A DNA stretch of 64,000 nt, from the NCBI RefSeq assembly GCF_000311725.1, contig NZ_HE978520.1, positions 29,116 to 93,115 on the forward strand. The letters are read 5' to 3'. The position numbers and the translations under genes were made by a program. This document shows, one piece after another, positions 33,439 through 45,332 of this stretch. The notes under the pieces were generated by a model that worked only from the letters and a program-made list of their open reading frames with translations, searched no databases and was not told where the DNA came from. Numbering within the stretch: position 1 is the first letter of the stretch; every line of letters starts with the position of its first letter. This DNA is from Robertmurraya massiliosenegalensis JC6 (GTDB lineage Bacteria; Bacillota; Bacilli; Bacillales; Cytobacillaceae).

Positions 33439-34716
33439 CTATTTTCCAGAGTGATTTAATTCAATCTGTGAAGTAATAGTGGATTGAGCTTCATCAAGTG
33501 CATCTTTCGGTTCTGAATCTCCAGAAGCTATTAATTGTAACGCTTGTGCCATCGGCTCCCAAACCTCTGCCATTTGTGGAATATTCGGCATTGGAATTGC
33601 ACGTTGAGATTGAATTGCAACCGCTTGAGCACCTTCATTTTCCGCAATGATTGGATCATCGATTAAAGACTTTACTGGTGGAATTTCAGATGTTTCTTCA
33701 TAACGAATTTTTGCATTTTCTTCATTCGTAATCCATTCGATTAACTTCGTTGCCCACTCTTTATTTTTAGAGAAGCTAGATAAATGCCAGCCTTTAACTC
33801 CCATGAACGTAACTGGGTATTCTCCATTTGGAAGTTTAGGCATTGGCGTTACACCATAATTCATACCAATGTCATTTAATGTTTGGAATGCCCAAGGACC
33901 ATCCATAACAGAAGCAACTTTTCCTTCCTGGAATAAACCATCTTTTGCAGATCCTCCACTTTCACCAATAATTCCTGAAGGGAAGATTTCTTTGTACCAC
34001 TGTTGAATGTATTCCGCACCTTCAACAGCTCCTTCATTATTTACACCGATATCCGCAGGATTTAACACCCCACCATCTTCACCGAATACGTAACCACCGT
34101 ATCCTGCCATTACAGAGTTTCCAAAATAGAAATTATCCCATAATGCGAGGAATCCATATTGATCAGTACCTTTTAAACCTTTAGAGAACTCTAGTAACTC
34201 ATCAAAAGTTTCAACCGGTTCAGCCATTAAAGCTTTATTGTAAATAAATACAGGTGTTTCGGTTGCTTTTGGAAGTCCATAAAGCTTTCCATCGTATGTT
34301 TGTGATTCAATAGAAGATTCTGTATAAATATCGATTACAGATTGATCTACTTCGATTGGTGCAATGAGTCCTTCTGTTACTACTTGACCAATTTGATCAT
34401 GTGGTAAAGTAATCACATCTGGCCCTGCTCCAGTTGGACCATCTAAACGCATTTGTTCACGAATCTCCGTTGCCATATCCATTTCTCTATATTCCACTTT
34501 GATTCCATACTCTTCTTCAAAGCTTGCAATGGCAGCATCAAGACCTACACCCTTATCTTTATCTTCCCAAACGACTAGCTTTTCTGGTTTTTCAGCTTCT
34601 GCTGAATCTCCACCATTACTCGTATTATCATTTGGCTTTTCTTCTTCACGTTCTGGTGCACATGCAGTTAAAGCGACTAAAACGAATGAAATCAATAAAA
34701 TTAACCATTTTTTCAT
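33439..34716 (-). CDS. mdxE: Maltodextrin-binding lipoprotein MdxE
   Basis: Extracellular solute-binding lipoprotein of 425 residues. The signal SFVLVALTACAPEREEE has its lipobox Cys near 19. The maltose-binding-protein family text KLVVWEDKDKGVGLDAAI, GAGPDVITLPHDQIGQ and VASVMDGPWAF is clear. It heads the leftward operon mdxE-mdxF-mdxG-GH31-lacI from a promoter at about 34799-34826 that carries two cre sites downstream of the predicted transcription start. Confidence 0.94.
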   Translation of the reverse strand: MKKWLILLISFVLVALTACAPEREEEKPNDNTSNGGDSAEAEKPEKLVVWEDKDKGVGLDAAIASFEEEYGIKVEYREMDMATEIREQMRLDGPTGAGPDVITLPHDQIGQVVTEGLIAPIEVDQSVIDIYTESSIESQTYDGKLYGLPKATETPVFIYNKALMAEPVETFDELLEFSKGLKGTDQYGFLALWDNFYFGNSVMAGYGGYVFGEDGGVLNPADIGVNNEGAVEGAEYIQQWYKEIFPSGIIGESGGSAKDGLFQEGKVASVMDGPWAFQTLNDIGMNYGVTPMPKLPNGEYPVTFMGVKGWHLSSFSKNKEWATKLIEWITNEENAKIRYEETSEIPPVKSLIDDPIIAENEGAQAVAIQSQRAIPMPNIPQMAEVWEPMAQALQLIASGDSEPKDALDEAQSTITSQIELNHSGK

Positions 34717-34744
34717 TTTTTGACCCTCCTACAAATTTAATGTT

Positions 34745-34758
34745 TGTAATCGTTTACT
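34745..34758. promoter_or_regulatory. cre site 1 in the mdxE leader
   Basis: TGTAATCGTTTACT matches the CcpA consensus TGWAANCGNTNWCA at 13 of 14 positions. It lies between the predicted promoter and mdxE, a road-block position. Confidence 0.75.
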
Positions 34759-34769
34759 TTTTAATTCAG

Positions 34770-34783
34770 TGAAAACGATTGCA
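34770..34783. promoter_or_regulatory. cre site 2 in the mdxE leader
   Basis: TGAAAACGATTGCA matches the CcpA consensus at 13 of 14 positions. Its centre is 25 bases from site 1, near 2.5 helical turns. Confidence 0.7.
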
Positions 34784-34798
34784 CAAAATACAATTCTT

Positions 34799-34826
34799 AT
34801 TATACATAGAAATTATTAGTTTGTAA
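34799..34826 (-). promoter_or_regulatory. Predicted sigma-A promoter of the mdx operon
   Basis: On the minus strand TTACAA (34826-34821), a 16-base spacer and TATAAT (34804-34799). The predicted start near 34792 puts both cre sites inside the leader. Confidence 0.6.
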
Positions 34827-34972
34827 CTATAAAATTTTGGAATTCTATGTTTTACTATTTTTCATTATATATGCTATAATCCCCATAAGTAACCGTTTCC
34901 AATAAATTAGCGTTATCCCTTCTGGATCGGACGCTCTTTTGTTCCTATTCATTATTAATAACTCACTTTTGA

Positions 34973-34984
34973 GCAAACGTTTGT
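34973..34984. promoter_or_regulatory. LacI/MalR-type operator before the neopullulanase gene
   Basis: CAAACGTTTG (34974-34983) is a perfect 10-base palindrome with a central CG, typical of LacI-family sites. It lies 110 bases before the neopullulanase gene and 257 from mdxE, between the divergent units. Confidence 0.6.
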
Positions 34985-35054
34985 ATTTATCAAATAGTTA
35001 TTTTGCTAAACTCTTTTTTATTGAACGCTATCCAGAGTAACTTAAGAACAATAA

Positions 35055-36869
<1,815 letters not shown>

Positions 36870-36876
36870 CTCTTTT

Positions 36877-36905
36877 AAAAAAAGTCGGTAGTAACGACTT
36901 TTTAA
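36877..36905 (+). terminator. Terminator of the neopullulanase gene
   Basis: AAAAAGTCG (36879-36887) and CGACTTTTT (36895-36903) with a 7-base loop, 10 bases after the stop. Confidence 0.8.
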
Positions 36906-36956
36906 TTCTAGTTTGGAGTGGATAACGTGTTCATATAAACAGTGGCGTATCGGCAT

Positions 36957-37166
36957 GAAAATAACAGGAAAATTTCCGCTTAATGAGCAACCATCATGAA
37001 AAAGAGCCGAAATAACAGGAGAAATTCCTGCTATTCCCTCAAAAAATGCCAAAATAAACGATTTTGCCCTCCATAAGCGGAAAATCTTCCGTTATTTCCC
37101 CTAAAAGGGACTCCATCGAGGAGATAACAGGAAAAATTCCGCTTAAGGGTAAGAGATGGTTGGAGC
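36957..37166. repeat. Modular palindromic repeat, copy A
   Basis: A non-coding block of about 210 bases recurs in reverse orientation at 53652-53864. It holds four modules that each combine ATAACAGGAAA/ATAACAGGAGA-type text with TTCCGCTTA or its variant, around a GGAAAATTTCC-like near-palindrome. Two modules point one way and one is inverted. The flanking words CCAACCATCTCT and GGTTGCTCATTAAGC are conserved too. The ends and spacing match between copies, so it is a unit and not chance AT-richness. Function is unknown. Confidence 0.75.
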
Positions 37167-37299
37167 AAAATAGAGTCTTTTAGTAGAAACATAGACACAA
37201 TGGAAATCGATTGGATTTTTGAAGGCTAATTTGCGATTCACTCGATTTTTTTGTACGAGGAAAATCGAAGGTCTTACGTTAATGAAAAATTAACAGACA

Positions 37300-37345
37300 A
37301 AAATAGAGAAAGGTGAATTGGAGTATCCTCAGGATTCACCTTTCT
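37300..37345 (-). terminator. Terminator at the end of the GH1/ROK/ABC unit
   Basis: Arms AGAAAGGTGAAT (37307-37318) and ATTCACCTTTCT (37334-37345). On the minus strand CTATTTTTG follows. It sits 36 bases past the GH1 stop. Confidence 0.7.
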
Positions 37346-37380
37346 CATGATTTGAAGCTAGTTATGTCCCAGCTTTTCTA

Positions 37381-38820
<1,440 letters not shown>

Positions 38821-38895
38821 TTACCCTCCTCATATGTATATAGTCTCCTTAAAGAAATGAACCATACAACTAGGCAAGCTGATGGTTCATCTTCT

Positions 38896-39807
38896 TCAAT
38901 GGCTTGGTATTTTTGTAGCCCTTTGTAAAAAATGATACAGCGCACCAATCAAGTTTGAATCATTGCCAAATTGGCATGGTTCCACCTGAATGGCAAGACA
39001 TTGTTCATTTGGTTTCATGACTTTTAACTTTTCGTTAATTTGCTCAATGAATCCCTCGCGTTTACTAATTGCCCCACCGAGCAAAATTTTCTCTGGATCA
39101 ATGATATACTGCAAATTATAAATCCCTACAGCGAGCCGTTTCGTAAACTTTTCGATCTCATCCTGCACTTCCATATCACCATCATCCGCCATTTTAAAGA
39201 CCGTAACTCCATCAAGAGTATGCGGGTCCATATCTTTACGCTTTGCAACTTGCATTACTAAGCCCCAAGTGGCAGCAAGTGTACTCCAAGATTCTCCTAT
39301 AGGCTGCGCCAAATAATCTTCGAGAATCATATACCCAAATTCCCCACCGAAGAGATTTCTGCCGTGACGAATTTTTTTATCTAGAACCAGCGCTCCACCT
39401 ATCCCAGTACCAATGATAACACAGATATAATCACTGATTCCTTTTGCCGCACCTATCCAACCTTCAGCCAGTCCAGCACAATTTGCATCATTTTCTAGCT
39501 CTACAGGGAGACGGGTTCGCTCTTGGATCAATTCCTTTATATTTGGCCCATGAATATAGGTAATAGCCGTGATCCCTTTAATAAAGCCCGTTTCGACATC
39601 GACAGCACCTGGCATACTTAAAGCAACACCACTTAGTTCATGACTTTTTTGAAAACCCTTGACCACGGAATCGATCGTATCGATAAAGGAATCTAACCCA
39701 TCTTTAGGAGTAGGGACAGAAGATTTCTCTAAAAATTCCCCTGTCTCATCCATTAGAGAATATTTAATTGCGGAACCTCCGACATCAAAAACTGCAAAAT
39801 AACTCAT
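38896..39807 (-). CDS. ROK-family sugar kinase, candidate beta-glucoside kinase (BglK-like)
   Basis: ROK protein of 303 residues. The ATP phosphate loop is FDVGGSAIKYSLMD, the catalytic Asp lies in ELENDANCAGLAEGW and IIGTGIGGAL is present. The Cys-rich zinc motif of ROK glucokinases is absent, as in BglK-type beta-glucoside kinases. The ATG at 39807 follows GGAGGG. It sits between a LacI regulator and a phospho-beta-glucosidase-like gene, in a unit with an ABC importer. The best reading is ATP-dependent phosphorylation of an imported beta-glucoside such as cellobiose or gentiobiose. A glucose, fructose or N-acetylmannosamine kinase is the alternative. Confidence 0.8.
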   Translation of the reverse strand: MSYFAVFDVGGSAIKYSLMDETGEFLEKSSVPTPKDGLDSFIDTIDSVVKGFQKSHELSGVALSMPGAVDVETGFIKGITAITYIHGPNIKELIQERTRLPVELENDANCAGLAEGWIGAAKGISDYICVIIGTGIGGALVLDKKIRHGRNLFGGEFGYMILEDYLAQPIGESWSTLAATWGLVMQVAKRKDMDPHTLDGVTVFKMADDGDMEVQDEIEKFTKRLAVGIYNLQYIIDPEKILLGGAISKREGFIEQINEKLKVMKPNEQCLAIQVEPCQFGNDSNLIGALYHFLQRATKIPSH

Positions 39808-39877
39808 CCGAAACCCTCCTATCATCCCCTACCATTCTTGGTGTAAAATAGTACTTTAAAGCTTGAATCCATATGAA

Positions 39878-40894
39878 TTACCAGAAGGTTTTATTCGTCC
39901 CACACGATTCTCTCAAGATCAGTTCAGAATCAGTAAACACAGGCTTTAGTTTCGATTTTCCCTCGATCAAATCATTTAACATATAAGCTGATAGTTTACC
40001 GATTTTCTCTTTATCCTGCTTGACCGTAGTCAGTTTCGGGGCACTATATCGGCAAGCAGCGATGTCATCACATCCAACAATTCGAATATCACTCGGAGTG
40101 CGAAGTCCCTCTTCCTCAATAGCCCTTAACGCACCTAATGCCATTAAGTCCGATGCTGCAAAAATAGCTTCTGGATAATCCTTCAATTCAAGCATGTTCT
40201 TCATTGCGATATAGCCGCTTTCTTCTTGGAAATCCCCATATTGAATCCATTCATCATGGATGTCTAGACCAAACTGATTCATCGCATCTGTGAATCCTTT
40301 TAAACGTAAATTGGAAATAACAGACTCACGCATCCCACCGATATAGCCAATTTTTCTAATGGAGTTCAAATAAAAATGCTCGACTACTTTTCTCGATAAA
40401 TTAACATTGTCTGTCATAACATAGCTTGCTCTCGGCCCCGTTAATTCGATATCAATCCCAATACAAGGAAAACCACTTTCTGCAAGTTCAAAAGTAGCCT
40501 TTTCTACTTCTTCCCCCGCAATAATTAGACATCCATCTAAATTAAAGTGTCGACATCTCGCTAAATAACTCCCTTGAAAATGTTCATTGGAAAACATTAA
40601 AATATCGTATCCTAGTAAGCCAATATTTTTCTTAAATGTCGAAATGACTTCATTAAAATAGGGATGAGTCATATCAACATTAATTTTACCCGCATAAATA
40701 AGTCCGATCAGACTTGATTTCTTTGTCGCAAGTGAGCGCGCAGAAAAATTAGGTGCATACCCCATTTCATTTATGACGGTCATGACTTTATTCTTTGTTT
40801 TGTCACTTATTCCACCGTAATTATTAATAACTTTTGATACGGTTGAACGTGATACTCCTGCCATTTTCGCAATGTCATCGATCGTTAAGTTCAT
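39878..40894 (-). CDS. LacI-family regulator of the ABC/ROK/GH1 unit
   Basis: LacI/GalR protein of 338 residues. The HTH is MNLTIDDIAKMAGVSRSTVS, the hinge FSARSLATKKSS, and the effector domain is complete. The ATG at 40894 follows AGAAGGGAT and is preferred over a start 24 codons upstream. It lies inside the operon, after the permeases and before the kinase. Its likely targets are the two identical GAAACCGGTTTC palindromes upstream of the binding-protein gene at 44529 and 44734. Confidence 0.9.
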   Translation of the reverse strand: MNLTIDDIAKMAGVSRSTVSKVINNYGGISDKTKNKVMTVINEMGYAPNFSARSLATKKSSLIGLIYAGKINVDMTHPYFNEVISTFKKNIGLLGYDILMFSNEHFQGSYLARCRHFNLDGCLIIAGEEVEKATFELAESGFPCIGIDIELTGPRASYVMTDNVNLSRKVVEHFYLNSIRKIGYIGGMRESVISNLRLKGFTDAMNQFGLDIHDEWIQYGDFQEESGYIAMKNMLELKDYPEAIFAASDLMALGALRAIEEEGLRTPSDIRIVGCDDIAACRYSAPKLTTVKQDKEKIGKLSAYMLNDLIEGKSKLKPVFTDSELILRESCGTNKTFW

Positions 40895-40987
40895 TATGTT
40901 ATCCCTTCTATTCCCATCTAATTTCTCTCTTAATGTTAGATTACAAGTAGTTGGAAAATGAAACAATAGCAGGGTTGGAAAAATTTA

Positions 40988-41833
40988 TTATTTTACAGAC
41001 CCTTCCGTAATACTTGAGATAAATAAACGGTTAAATAATAAGAAAATGATGAGTAATGGAACAGTCGCCCAGAACACCCCAGATAAAATCATTCCAAAAT
41101 CAATATTATTGGTATTGCTTAACTGTGCCAATGCTACTTGAATCGTATACATTTCAGGATCTCTTAAAATCGTAAACTGCCATAAGAATTCTCCCCAAAC
41201 TGCCGTAAAGACAATGATCCCTAATGTAGCAAATGCTGGTAGGATAATCGGCAAAACAATACTCCAATAAATTCTGAAATTCGAACATCCATCTAATTTC
41301 GCCGCTTCTATCAATTCATCTGGTACCCCTTCTGAAATATATTGACGCATTAGAAATATTCCTAATGGATTTAAAAAGAATAAAATCATGACCCCAGGCA
41401 GTGTATCAAGAAGTCCCGCTTTCGAAACTAAAAAATATTGCGGGATTAACCCTAACTGCGGCGGGATAATCATTGTTACTAAAATCGCGATAAAGAGAAT
41501 GTTTTTACCAGGAAATTTAAACTTTGCAAAAGCAAAGCCTGCTAATGAGCTGATGAACAAAACCACAATCGTAACGACTGCACAAAGGATAAAAGAGTTC
41601 CACATGCCGCCAAAGAAATCGATTTGACTCATCACTTTTTTAAAGTTTTCAATCATCATGTTCCCCGGTGTCAGAGTTGGCGGAATCGAATTATAAGCAG
41701 CACTCGGTCTTGTTGCCATGACAAACATCCAGTAGAAAGGAAAGAGCGAGACGATCGAAGCAATGAATAAGAATACGTAAACAAATATTCTGCCGACGGA
41801 GAATTTTTTTCGCTTTAGATTTTGTTTACTCAT
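40988..41833 (-). CDS. Sugar ABC transporter permease (MalG type)
   Basis: Permease of 281 residues with about six spans and the EAA loop IEAAKLDGCSNFRIYWSIVL. It overlaps the preceding permease gene by 4 bases (ATGA), which indicates translational coupling. The C-terminus LFISSITEGSVK is typical of the CUT1 family. It partners the permease at 41830 and the binding protein at 43132. No ATPase gene is nearby. Confidence 0.93.
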   Translation of the reverse strand: MSKQNLKRKKFSVGRIFVYVFLFIASIVSLFPFYWMFVMATRPSAAYNSIPPTLTPGNMMIENFKKVMSQIDFFGGMWNSFILCAVVTIVVLFISSLAGFAFAKFKFPGKNILFIAILVTMIIPPQLGLIPQYFLVSKAGLLDTLPGVMILFFLNPLGIFLMRQYISEGVPDELIEAAKLDGCSNFRIYWSIVLPIILPAFATLGIIVFTAVWGEFLWQFTILRDPEMYTIQVALAQLSNTNNIDFGMILSGVFWATVPLLIIFLLFNRLFISSITEGSVK

Positions 41834-42783
41834 CTTTTTTCACCTCTCTTTTTCCTGCCAAATCCTTGTGTTAGCTTTAAATTGAAAACCGCAAATACTG
41901 TAATGATTATTAATAAAATAATCGCCGTCGCTGATGCAGTCCCAAATGATTGCAATCGAAATGCATCTCGATACAAGTACATGACGATCGTCATCGCTTC
42001 ATCTCTTGTAAAAGCATCTCTACCTAAGAATACAGTTGGTTCCGAAAATAATTGCATTGCTCCAACTGTTGAAGTAAATACCGTTAGTAGGATAAACGGT
42101 TTTAACATCGGGATTGTAATATAAAAGAGTTGTTGAAATTTATTTGCTCCATCCACTGTCGCCGCTTCATATAAATCATTCGGAATGCTTTGAATTCCAG
42201 CAAGATAAATGATCGTGTTATATCCGACCCAACGCCAGAAAACCATGATCGAAATCGCAATTTTCGTCCCCCATTCTGACGCTTTCCAAGCGACTGGATC
42301 AAGGCCGAAGAAATGAGTCAAGACGTAGTTTGCTAGAGAAGATTCATGATTACTAAAAAGCACACTAAAAATAAGAGCAACGGCAACCATCGAGGTTAAA
42401 TAAGGCATAAAAATCGTTACGCGAAAGTAACTTTTAAACTTAAGGAAAGCCATATTTAATAAATAGGCGAGGATAAGTCCAACTACCAACTGAGGAGCCG
42501 TGCCCATAATCCCCATAATGATCGTATTATAAGCAGACTTCCAAAATAGCGGATCCGTTAAGACGACCTGAAAATTTGCCAACCCATTAAATGTCATCGG
42601 ACTTAATCCGTTCCATTTTTGAAAGGCCAAATAAATACTAAAAAGCGAAGGATATAGGCCAATAAGTGTAAAAATTATGAAGAAAGGAGCGATATATAAA
42701 TATCCAGAAATCATGTCCTTTTTTTCCTCAGACTTGTATTTCTTCTTTTTAACGATCGGCTCCTTCTTACTGATAGAGTTCAT
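41830..42783 (-). CDS. Sugar ABC transporter permease (MalF type)
   Basis: CUT1-family permease of 317 residues. The EAA loop reads YEAATVDGANKFQQLFYITIPM. The N-terminus is lysine-rich before the first span (GYLYIAPFFIIFTLIGLYP). The ATG at 42783 follows GGAG at short spacing; a GTG two codons earlier is the alternative. The 348-base gap to the binding-protein gene holds a MITE-like element, so expression of this gene may rely on read-through or a new promoter. Confidence 0.92.
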   Translation of the reverse strand: MNSISKKEPIVKKKKYKSEEKKDMISGYLYIAPFFIIFTLIGLYPSLFSIYLAFQKWNGLSPMTFNGLANFQVVLTDPLFWKSAYNTIIMGIMGTAPQLVVGLILAYLLNMAFLKFKSYFRVTIFMPYLTSMVAVALIFSVLFSNHESSLANYVLTHFFGLDPVAWKASEWGTKIAISIMVFWRWVGYNTIIYLAGIQSIPNDLYEAATVDGANKFQQLFYITIPMLKPFILLTVFTSTVGAMQLFSEPTVFLGRDAFTRDEAMTIVMYLYRDAFRLQSFGTASATAIILLIIITVFAVFNLKLTQGFGRKKRGEKR

Positions 42784-42804
42784 TTTCACTCCTCTTTTCT
42801 ATTC

Positions 42805-42988
42805 GCTGTTTTCGTATTGATGGTGGTTATATGTAAAAACCGATAAGTAGGTTTTTACCTTCATATCACTGTTATTGCTATACATGAAGTGTACAAGGGC
42901 ATTTTTCGCTCCCTAAATCAAGCATTTTGTTTTTTCCAAAAGCAACAAGTTTTTTCGAAGGAAAATAAACAATGTTTACGAAAAGAGC
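42805..42988. repeat. MITE-like dispersed element, copy 2
   Basis: A 184-base copy of the element at 11349-11540, same orientation. The ends are GCTGTTTTCGTA and, as the complement of the right end, GCTCTTTTCGTA: 11 of 12 bases match. The internal hairpin GTAAAAACC/GGTTTTTAC lies at 42833-42858. It lies between the binding-protein gene and its permease. Confidence 0.75.
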
Positions 42989-43056
42989 CTAAATAATTGA
43001 AGCTAACAATTGCATTTCATATGTGATGGCAAAAGACATACTCACAATACGAAGAT

Positions 43057-43112
43057 GGTCGGCCTACTATTACAAGCCTATTACCTAAAAAACTTGTACC
43101 TGTAAACCGACC
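43057..43112 (-). other. Stem-loop after the binding-protein gene
   Basis: GGTCGG (43057-43062) and CCGACC (43107-43112) with a 44-base interior, 20 bases past the stop of the gene at 43132. The stem is short and a terminator role is uncertain. Confidence 0.4.
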
Positions 43113-43131
43113 GCTGTTCATTTTTAGTAGA

Positions 43132-44433
43132 TTATCGGTTTAGTAGATCTTCTGCACGTTTCACAGCTGCATCCCATTCTTTTTCTGGATCCGCACCTTC
43201 ATTTTGAACATTCTTAAGTGCGTTCAAGATTTCATTATGAATTGGGAAGTACTTCTCACCCTTATACGGAATACCCGCAATTTCTTGTGCAGCTTCAGCG
43301 AACACAGGAGCAGTTGCTTGACCTCCGAAGAACTCATCTGCATTGGACTTAAATTCGTCCATATCGTATACCGATTGCGCAGATGGGAATAATCCATGAC
43401 TTTGGAATGATTTCAATTGATTCTCTGGTGAAACAAGCCATTCAATAAAATCATAAGCTTCTTGAGCATGCTTTGTTTCATTAGGTACCGCAATGTAAGA
43501 ACCACCCCAGTTAGCAGCAAACTCTGTCGGCAATGTCGCCACATTCCATTTCCCTACAGCATCAGGAGCATTTCCTTCCATCCATCCCTTTAACCAACCA
43601 GCACCAAGTTCAGCAGCGAACTCCCCTTGGTTAACGGCATTTGCCCATTCTGGACTCCACATTTCAAACTTGCCCACAATCCCAAGATCATTTAAACGAA
43701 CCGCATAATCATATGCTTTTTTAACTTCGCTATCGGCGCCTAAATTTAATTCATTATCAGAAGTTAAATAGGCTGTTTCTGCAGCATCCAAATACGCTCT
43801 AAACGCCATTTCAATACTATCAACAAAAACTTTTCCTGTTTTTTCTTTTACTTGTAAACCAGCTTTTTCAAACTCCTCTGGAGAATTGATTAAAGCCGCT
43901 ACTTCTGCTGGATCGGTCGGAAGTCCAGCTTCTTCAAATAAGTCTGTGCGGTAGTACAACGCTTTAGGACCGATATCCGTTGGAAGGCCAAATAAGAAAT
44001 CACCTTCTGTATTTTCTCCACTTACCCATTTCCAATCTAGATACTGGTCTTTAACATCATTTGCGCCAAGATCATATAAATTCTCAAAACGATCTTGAGC
44101 CACTTTGAAACGGTCAAATTGGTCGAGTTCCAACATGGCGATATCAGGTGCACCGCTACCAGCAGATAACGAAGTGAATAACGCATCATGATGATCAGCT
44201 GTTTCAGATGATTTCACTTTAATTTTGATATTCGGATTTTCTTTCTCGTATTCTTTCGCTAATTCTTCATACCCTGTCGCACCAAAAGTCCAGAAATCTA
44301 ATGTAATTTCTTCCTTACTATCGGTAGAATCACCTGATGTGTCTTCGCTATTTCCACTACAAGCCGCTAAAGATAGTGCAAGCAATGATGATATTCCGAA
44401 CGCAGCCCATTTTTTCACGCTTTTCAAATTCAT
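43132..44433 (-). CDS. Sugar ABC transporter substrate-binding lipoprotein
   Basis: Extracellular CUT1 binding protein of 433 residues. The lipobox is SLLALSLAACSGNSED (Cys near 25). The family text LDFWTFGATGYEELAKEYEKENPNIKIKV, AGSGAPDIAMLELDQFDRF and GGSYIAVPNETKHAQEAYDFIEWL is clear. It is the first gene of the leftward unit and is preceded by operators and a cre site. The ligand is unknown; the downstream kinase and GH1 enzyme suggest a beta-glucoside. Confidence 0.93.
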   Translation of the reverse strand: MNLKSVKKWAAFGISSLLALSLAACSGNSEDTSGDSTDSKEEITLDFWTFGATGYEELAKEYEKENPNIKIKVKSSETADHHDALFTSLSAGSGAPDIAMLELDQFDRFKVAQDRFENLYDLGANDVKDQYLDWKWVSGENTEGDFLFGLPTDIGPKALYYRTDLFEEAGLPTDPAEVAALINSPEEFEKAGLQVKEKTGKVFVDSIEMAFRAYLDAAETAYLTSDNELNLGADSEVKKAYDYAVRLNDLGIVGKFEMWSPEWANAVNQGEFAAELGAGWLKGWMEGNAPDAVGKWNVATLPTEFAANWGGSYIAVPNETKHAQEAYDFIEWLVSPENQLKSFQSHGLFPSAQSVYDMDEFKSNADEFFGGQATAPVFAEAAQEIAGIPYKGEKYFPIHNEILNALKNVQNEGADPEKEWDAAVKRAEDLLNR

Positions 44434-44528
44434 GACCCCCTAAATAATTTGATATTTTGATAGTTTTGATACCATAAAGATCAATTTGAAAAAGTGAACA
44501 CCCCCAAGAAAATTATTCTCTTCGTTTG

Positions 44529-44540
44529 GAAACCGGTTTC
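44529..44540. promoter_or_regulatory. LacI-type operator 1 of the ABC/ROK/GH1 unit
   Basis: GAAACCGGTTTC, a perfect 12-base palindrome with a central CG, identical to the one at 44734-44745. It lies 96 bases upstream of the binding-protein gene. Confidence 0.8.
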
Positions 44541-44571
44541 TAAAACATTTAAAATAAAAAAAGTAATCGCT

Positions 44572-44585
44572 TACATTTCCATAAT
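44572..44585. promoter_or_regulatory. cre site of the ABC/ROK/GH1 unit
   Basis: AGTAATCGCTTACA matches the CcpA consensus TGWAANCGNTNWCA at 13 of 14 positions, close to operator 1. Confidence 0.65.
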
Positions 44586-44733
44586 AATGGCATTGCATGT
44601 AAAAATCAACCACAAATTTCATGAATTCATCAAAAAAATATATAAATCTACTCATTCACAATGATAAAATGGCTATATTCCTTTAAAATTTCTGGATTTA
44701 ACTAGGATTCAAGCCTCTTATTCTATCATTTTA

Positions 44734-44745
44734 GAAACCGGTTTC
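44734..44745. promoter_or_regulatory. LacI-type operator 2 of the ABC/ROK/GH1 unit
   Basis: GAAACCGGTTTC, identical to operator 1 and 205 bases from it, which would allow looping by a tetrameric or bridging repressor. The flanking A and T extend it to a 14-base palindrome. Confidence 0.75.
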
Positions 44746-44763
44746 TTTAAAATTCAACCAATT

Positions 44764-44794
44764 AAAGAACACTCCCTACTTTTAGGAAGTGTTC
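44764..44794 (-). terminator. Probable terminator of the maltose PTS operon
   Basis: GAACACTCCCTA (44767-44778) and TAGGAAGTGTTC (44783-44794) with one mismatch. The minus-strand tail TTTAATT is a weak T-run. Confidence 0.6.
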
Positions 44795-44822
44795 GCTCTT
44801 CATCATTTGAATGGCTATATGA

Positions 44823-45314
44823 CTATTTCATTTTCACCTGTAACAGTACTGATTCCCCACGTGTTACTGAGATTCCCTCAGCTTTTGTTAAAGAGTCTAC
44901 GACATCAAAGTTCGTAATCACAATTGGTGAAATCGTGCTCTCTGCTTTTTCCTTAACTAACTCCAAATCAAACGTCACAAGTTTGTCCCCTGCTTTGACT
45001 TTATCTCCTTGAGCTACATGACTTTTGAAGCCTTCTCCATTCATTGCTACTGTCTCCATGCCAATATGAATCAAAATTTCTAAACCAGATTGAGTACGAA
45101 GACCAACAGCATGATTCGTAGGGAAAATTTGTACAATCTCTCCGTCTACTGGAGAAACGACCACACCTTCAGTCGGCTCAATGGCCATTCCATCCCCCAT
45201 CATTTTCTGACTGAATACAGGGTCTGGAACATCTTCCATTTTAACAACTTTACCAGTAATCGGTGCAATCAGATCTATCAATGTTTCTTTTTTTCCGAAT
45301 AGTTTTTTCAACAT
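44823..45314 (-). CDS. PTS glucose-type EIIA component
   Basis: Single-domain EIIA of the Glc family, 163 residues. It passes phosphate from HPr to EIIB. The active-site H83 lies in EILIHIGMETVAMNGEGF, with partner H68 in NHAVGL. AAAGGAGAGAG precedes the ATG at 45314. It is the last gene of the glvR/malP/malA locus. MalP here has only IIC and IIB domains, so this protein supplies the missing EIIA. In B. subtilis that role is borrowed from another PTS, so a dedicated EIIA is a local refinement. Confidence 0.93.
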   Translation of the reverse strand: MLKKLFGKKETLIDLIAPITGKVVKMEDVPDPVFSQKMMGDGMAIEPTEGVVVSPVDGEIVQIFPTNHAVGLRTQSGLEILIHIGMETVAMNGEGFKSHVAQGDKVKAGDKLVTFDLELVKEKAESTISPIVITNFDVVDSLTKAEGISVTRGESVLLQVKMK

Positions 45315-45332
45315 ATTGCTCTCTCCTTTTGA

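Noticed and set aside
34745-34783. Two LacI/MalR operators in the mdxE leader
   Set aside because: Both sequences fit the CcpA cre consensus at 13 of 14 positions better than they match the CAAACGTTTG palindrome, so they are reported as cre sites.
36957-37166. CRISPR-like array
   Set aside because: Module lengths and spacers are irregular, modules alternate in orientation, and the whole unit recurs elsewhere. There are no cas genes.
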